Source of the DNA: Cryomorphaceae bacterium
Lineage (GTDB): Bacteria > Bacteroidota > Bacteroidia > Flavobacteriales_D > Crocinitomicaceae
Length of the DNA stretch: 64,000 nt
Assembly (NCBI GenBank): GCA_027490665.1
Contig: JAIXXP010000034.1
Coordinates: forward strand, 29,047 to 93,046
Reading direction: 5' to 3'
The position numbers and the translations under genes are program-made. Below the pieces are notes generated by a model that did not search any database, was not told the origin of the DNA, and saw only the letters and a list, made by a program, of their open reading frames with translations. This document shows, in pieces, positions 62,985 to 64,000 of the stretch (positions within the stretch are counted from its first letter, which is position 1; every line of letters begins with the position of its first letter).

Positions 62985-63658
62985 GTCTGTACGCCTGGGT
63001 CATCCTACTTTCTTTTTCAGGGCCATTTGCGCTTAGTTTTGACAAAAAGGTGGCGTTTTTTAAAGAATGGCGTTTTGTATTTCTTGCTGCTCTAGCGGTT
63101 GCTGTTCCCTTCCTAATTTGGGATGAACTTTTTACCCAATGGGGCGTGTGGGGCTTCAATCCTAATTACCTTTTGAAAATTTATCTTGGGCATCTTCCGC
63201 TTGAAGAAGTCTTGTTTTTTATTGTGATTCCTTACAACTTCATTTTCATTTTAAAAGTCATTCAAGCCTATTTTCCAAATAGAAATCAAAAGCGCATTGC
63301 GCCGTTTTTTGCTTTTATCTTCATAGCAACATCTGCTCTTTGGATTTTATTGTACGGCACGAATTATTATACCTTCCTAGCCACATTTTTAAGTGCCGCA
63401 CTTACAATTTTGTTGCGTAACAAAAGTTGGTACCAAGATTTTATGTGGGCGTATTTACTCTGCCTCGTTCCATTTTTTATCGTCAATGGCATACTCACGG
63501 GGGCTGTTACGGAGGCTCCAATTGTCTGGTACAGTGGACAACACATCATTGGTTGGCGCATGGTCAGCATTCCTTTTGAGGACCTCTACTACAACTATTC
63601 TTTACTCTTGCCACTTACCTGGATGTATTTTTCTTTAAAAAATCGCAAGGAAAATTGA
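62981..63658 (+). CDS. lycopene cyclase, CrtYcd membrane type
   Basis: A 225-residue protein with six to seven TM helices and two copies of the lycopene cyclase domain (as in the bacterial heterodimeric CrtYc/CrtYd fused in one chain). The paired acidic motifs are seen: PLEEVLFFIVIPYNF in the first half and PFEDLYYNYSLLLP in the second. It cyclises one or both ends of lycopene to beta-rings, the substrate of CrtZ. Last gene of the carotenoid unit. Confidence 0.92.
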   Translation: MSLYAWVILLSFSGPFALSFDKKVAFFKEWRFVFLAALAVAVPFLIWDELFTQWGVWGFNPNYLLKIYLGHLPLEEVLFFIVIPYNFIFILKVIQAYFPNRNQKRIAPFFAFIFIATSALWILLYGTNYYTFLATFLSAALTILLRNKSWYQDFMWAYLLCLVPFFIVNGILTGAVTEAPIVWYSGQHIIGWRMVSIPFEDLYYNYSLLLPLTWMYFSLKNRKEN

Positions 63659-63667
63659 TTTTGTATT

Positions 63668-63696
63668 TTGAAAAATTAAAAAAATAATTAACTTTG
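63668..63696 (+). promoter_or_regulatory. promoter of the tRNA-Gly/tRNA-Leu unit
   Basis: TTG (63668-63670, in a TTTTG run), an 18-base spacer, then TAACTTTG (63689-63696), an exact TAnnTTTG. This is the best match in the window for both boxes and the spacing. The tRNA begins 44 bases after the box. Confidence 0.7.
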
Positions 63697-63740
63697 TCGC
63701 CCCTAGCAAAGCAAAGGCAGCGCAATGATGGGAGTTTCAA

Positions 63741-63813
<73 letters not shown>

Positions 63814-63820
63814 CTTTTGA

Positions 63821-63904
63821 GCTCGAGTGGTGGAATCGGTAGACACGCCGGACTTAAAATCCTGTGGGCATTTGCCCGTGCGGGTTCAAGTCCCGCCTCG
63901 AGTA
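63821..63904 (+). tRNA. tRNA-Leu (TAA)
   Basis: 84 bases with the long variable arm of a class II tRNA (GGGCATTTGCCC). The anticodon TAA is at 63855-63857 in the loop CTTAAAA. The acceptor stem GCTCGAG pairs with CTCGAGT, with a G-T wobble at the first position. T arm CGGGTTCAAGTCCCG is canonical; CCA is not encoded. It lies 7 bases after tRNA-Gly, so both share a transcript. Confidence 0.96.
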
Positions 63905-63920
63905 CATTATTGTGAAATTA

Positions 63921-63953
63921 ACCCTTGATTCTATTAGAATTGAGGGTTTTTTG
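63921..63953 (+). terminator. intrinsic terminator after tRNA-Leu
   Basis: An 11-bp stem with two G-T wobble pairs (ACCCTTGATTC 63921-63931 and GAATTGAGGGT 63937-63947), a 5-base loop and a run of six T. It ends the tRNA transcript. Confidence 0.82.
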
Positions 63954-64000
63954 TTTCAACTCGATTCACTTTTCCAAACATTTTTGATATTTTTAAAAAT

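Overview
This window reads as a chromosomal segment of a Bacteroidota bacterium, most likely a member of Flavobacteriales. The evidence is four proteins with type IX secretion (T9SS) sorting domains, three of type A and one of type B (gliding-motility-type). There are also Bacteroidota family proteins (DUF4271 next to hemD, Omp28-like, DUF6029-like), the long form of IspG, and a three-gene sdhCAB with a long single membrane subunit. The Bacteroidota -7 promoter box TAnnTTTG sits in front of many transcription units, and Shine-Dalgarno sequences are nearly absent. No insertion sequence, phage, CRISPR array, rRNA or plasmid feature was seen. The species cannot be named from the sequence alone.

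Layout. 1-2733 (+): 3' part of mutS, a lipoprotein, a bacilliredoxin. 2730-6194 (-): hemW and a secreted trypsin-like protease with a T9SS tail. 6299-10497 (+): a uridine-kinase-like protein and a very large NtrY-like histidine kinase. 10477-15168: envelope genes (a GT39/PMT-like glycosyltransferase, an MBOAT acyltransferase with an SGNH-like partner, a lipoprotein with a TonB C-terminal domain). 15238-17148 (+): ispG. 17145-21884 (-): an RluA-type pseudouridine synthase, a secreted thioredoxin-fold T9SS protein, hemD (probably TTG start) and a DUF4271 protein. 21974-23170 (+): an acyl-CoA dehydrogenase of the glutaryl-CoA type. 23174-30782 (-): a tight seven-gene unit running tlpA-like, DUF6029-like barrel, omp28-like, rpoN, PAP2-like, coiled-coil lipoprotein, TPR protein. 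30915-33814 (+): a small T9SS protein and rnr. 33850-39420 (-): comF-like, FAD oxidoreductase, lepA, a His-rich membrane protein, a cytochrome c lipoprotein, hflX. 39758-45926 (+): nrdB, nrdA, purH, mreB. 45931-47178 (-): a thioredoxin-domain protein. 47283-54914 (+): an ECF sigma factor with a membrane partner carrying a T9SS type B domain, a lipid kinase, ispD, an LD-carboxypeptidase, sdhCAB. 55008-57530 (-): a small membrane protein, rnc, fabF, acpP. 57668-58237 (+): purN. 58227-59501 (-): kynU. 59548-63658 (+): hemL, an SDR reductase and three carotenoid genes. 63741-63904: tRNA-Gly and tRNA-Leu, followed by a terminator.

How the genes work together. Most are housekeeping: isoprenoids (ispG, ispD, carotenoid genes), tetrapyrroles (hemD, hemL, hemW), nucleotides (nrdAB, purH, purN), fatty acids (fabF, acpP), translation (lepA, hflX, tRNAs) and respiration (sdhCAB). 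The parts that look less described are all envelope-facing. They are (i) the sigma factor with a T9SS type B-tailed membrane partner, (ii) an outer-membrane barrel flanked by two thioredoxin-fold proteins and cotranscribed with rpoN, (iii) two secreted proteins with different catalytic heads on the same three-module tail, (iv) a TonB C-terminal domain on a lipoprotein, and (v) a cytochrome c lipoprotein paired with a His-rich four-helix protein. Family calls come from motif recognition by eye; no database search was run.
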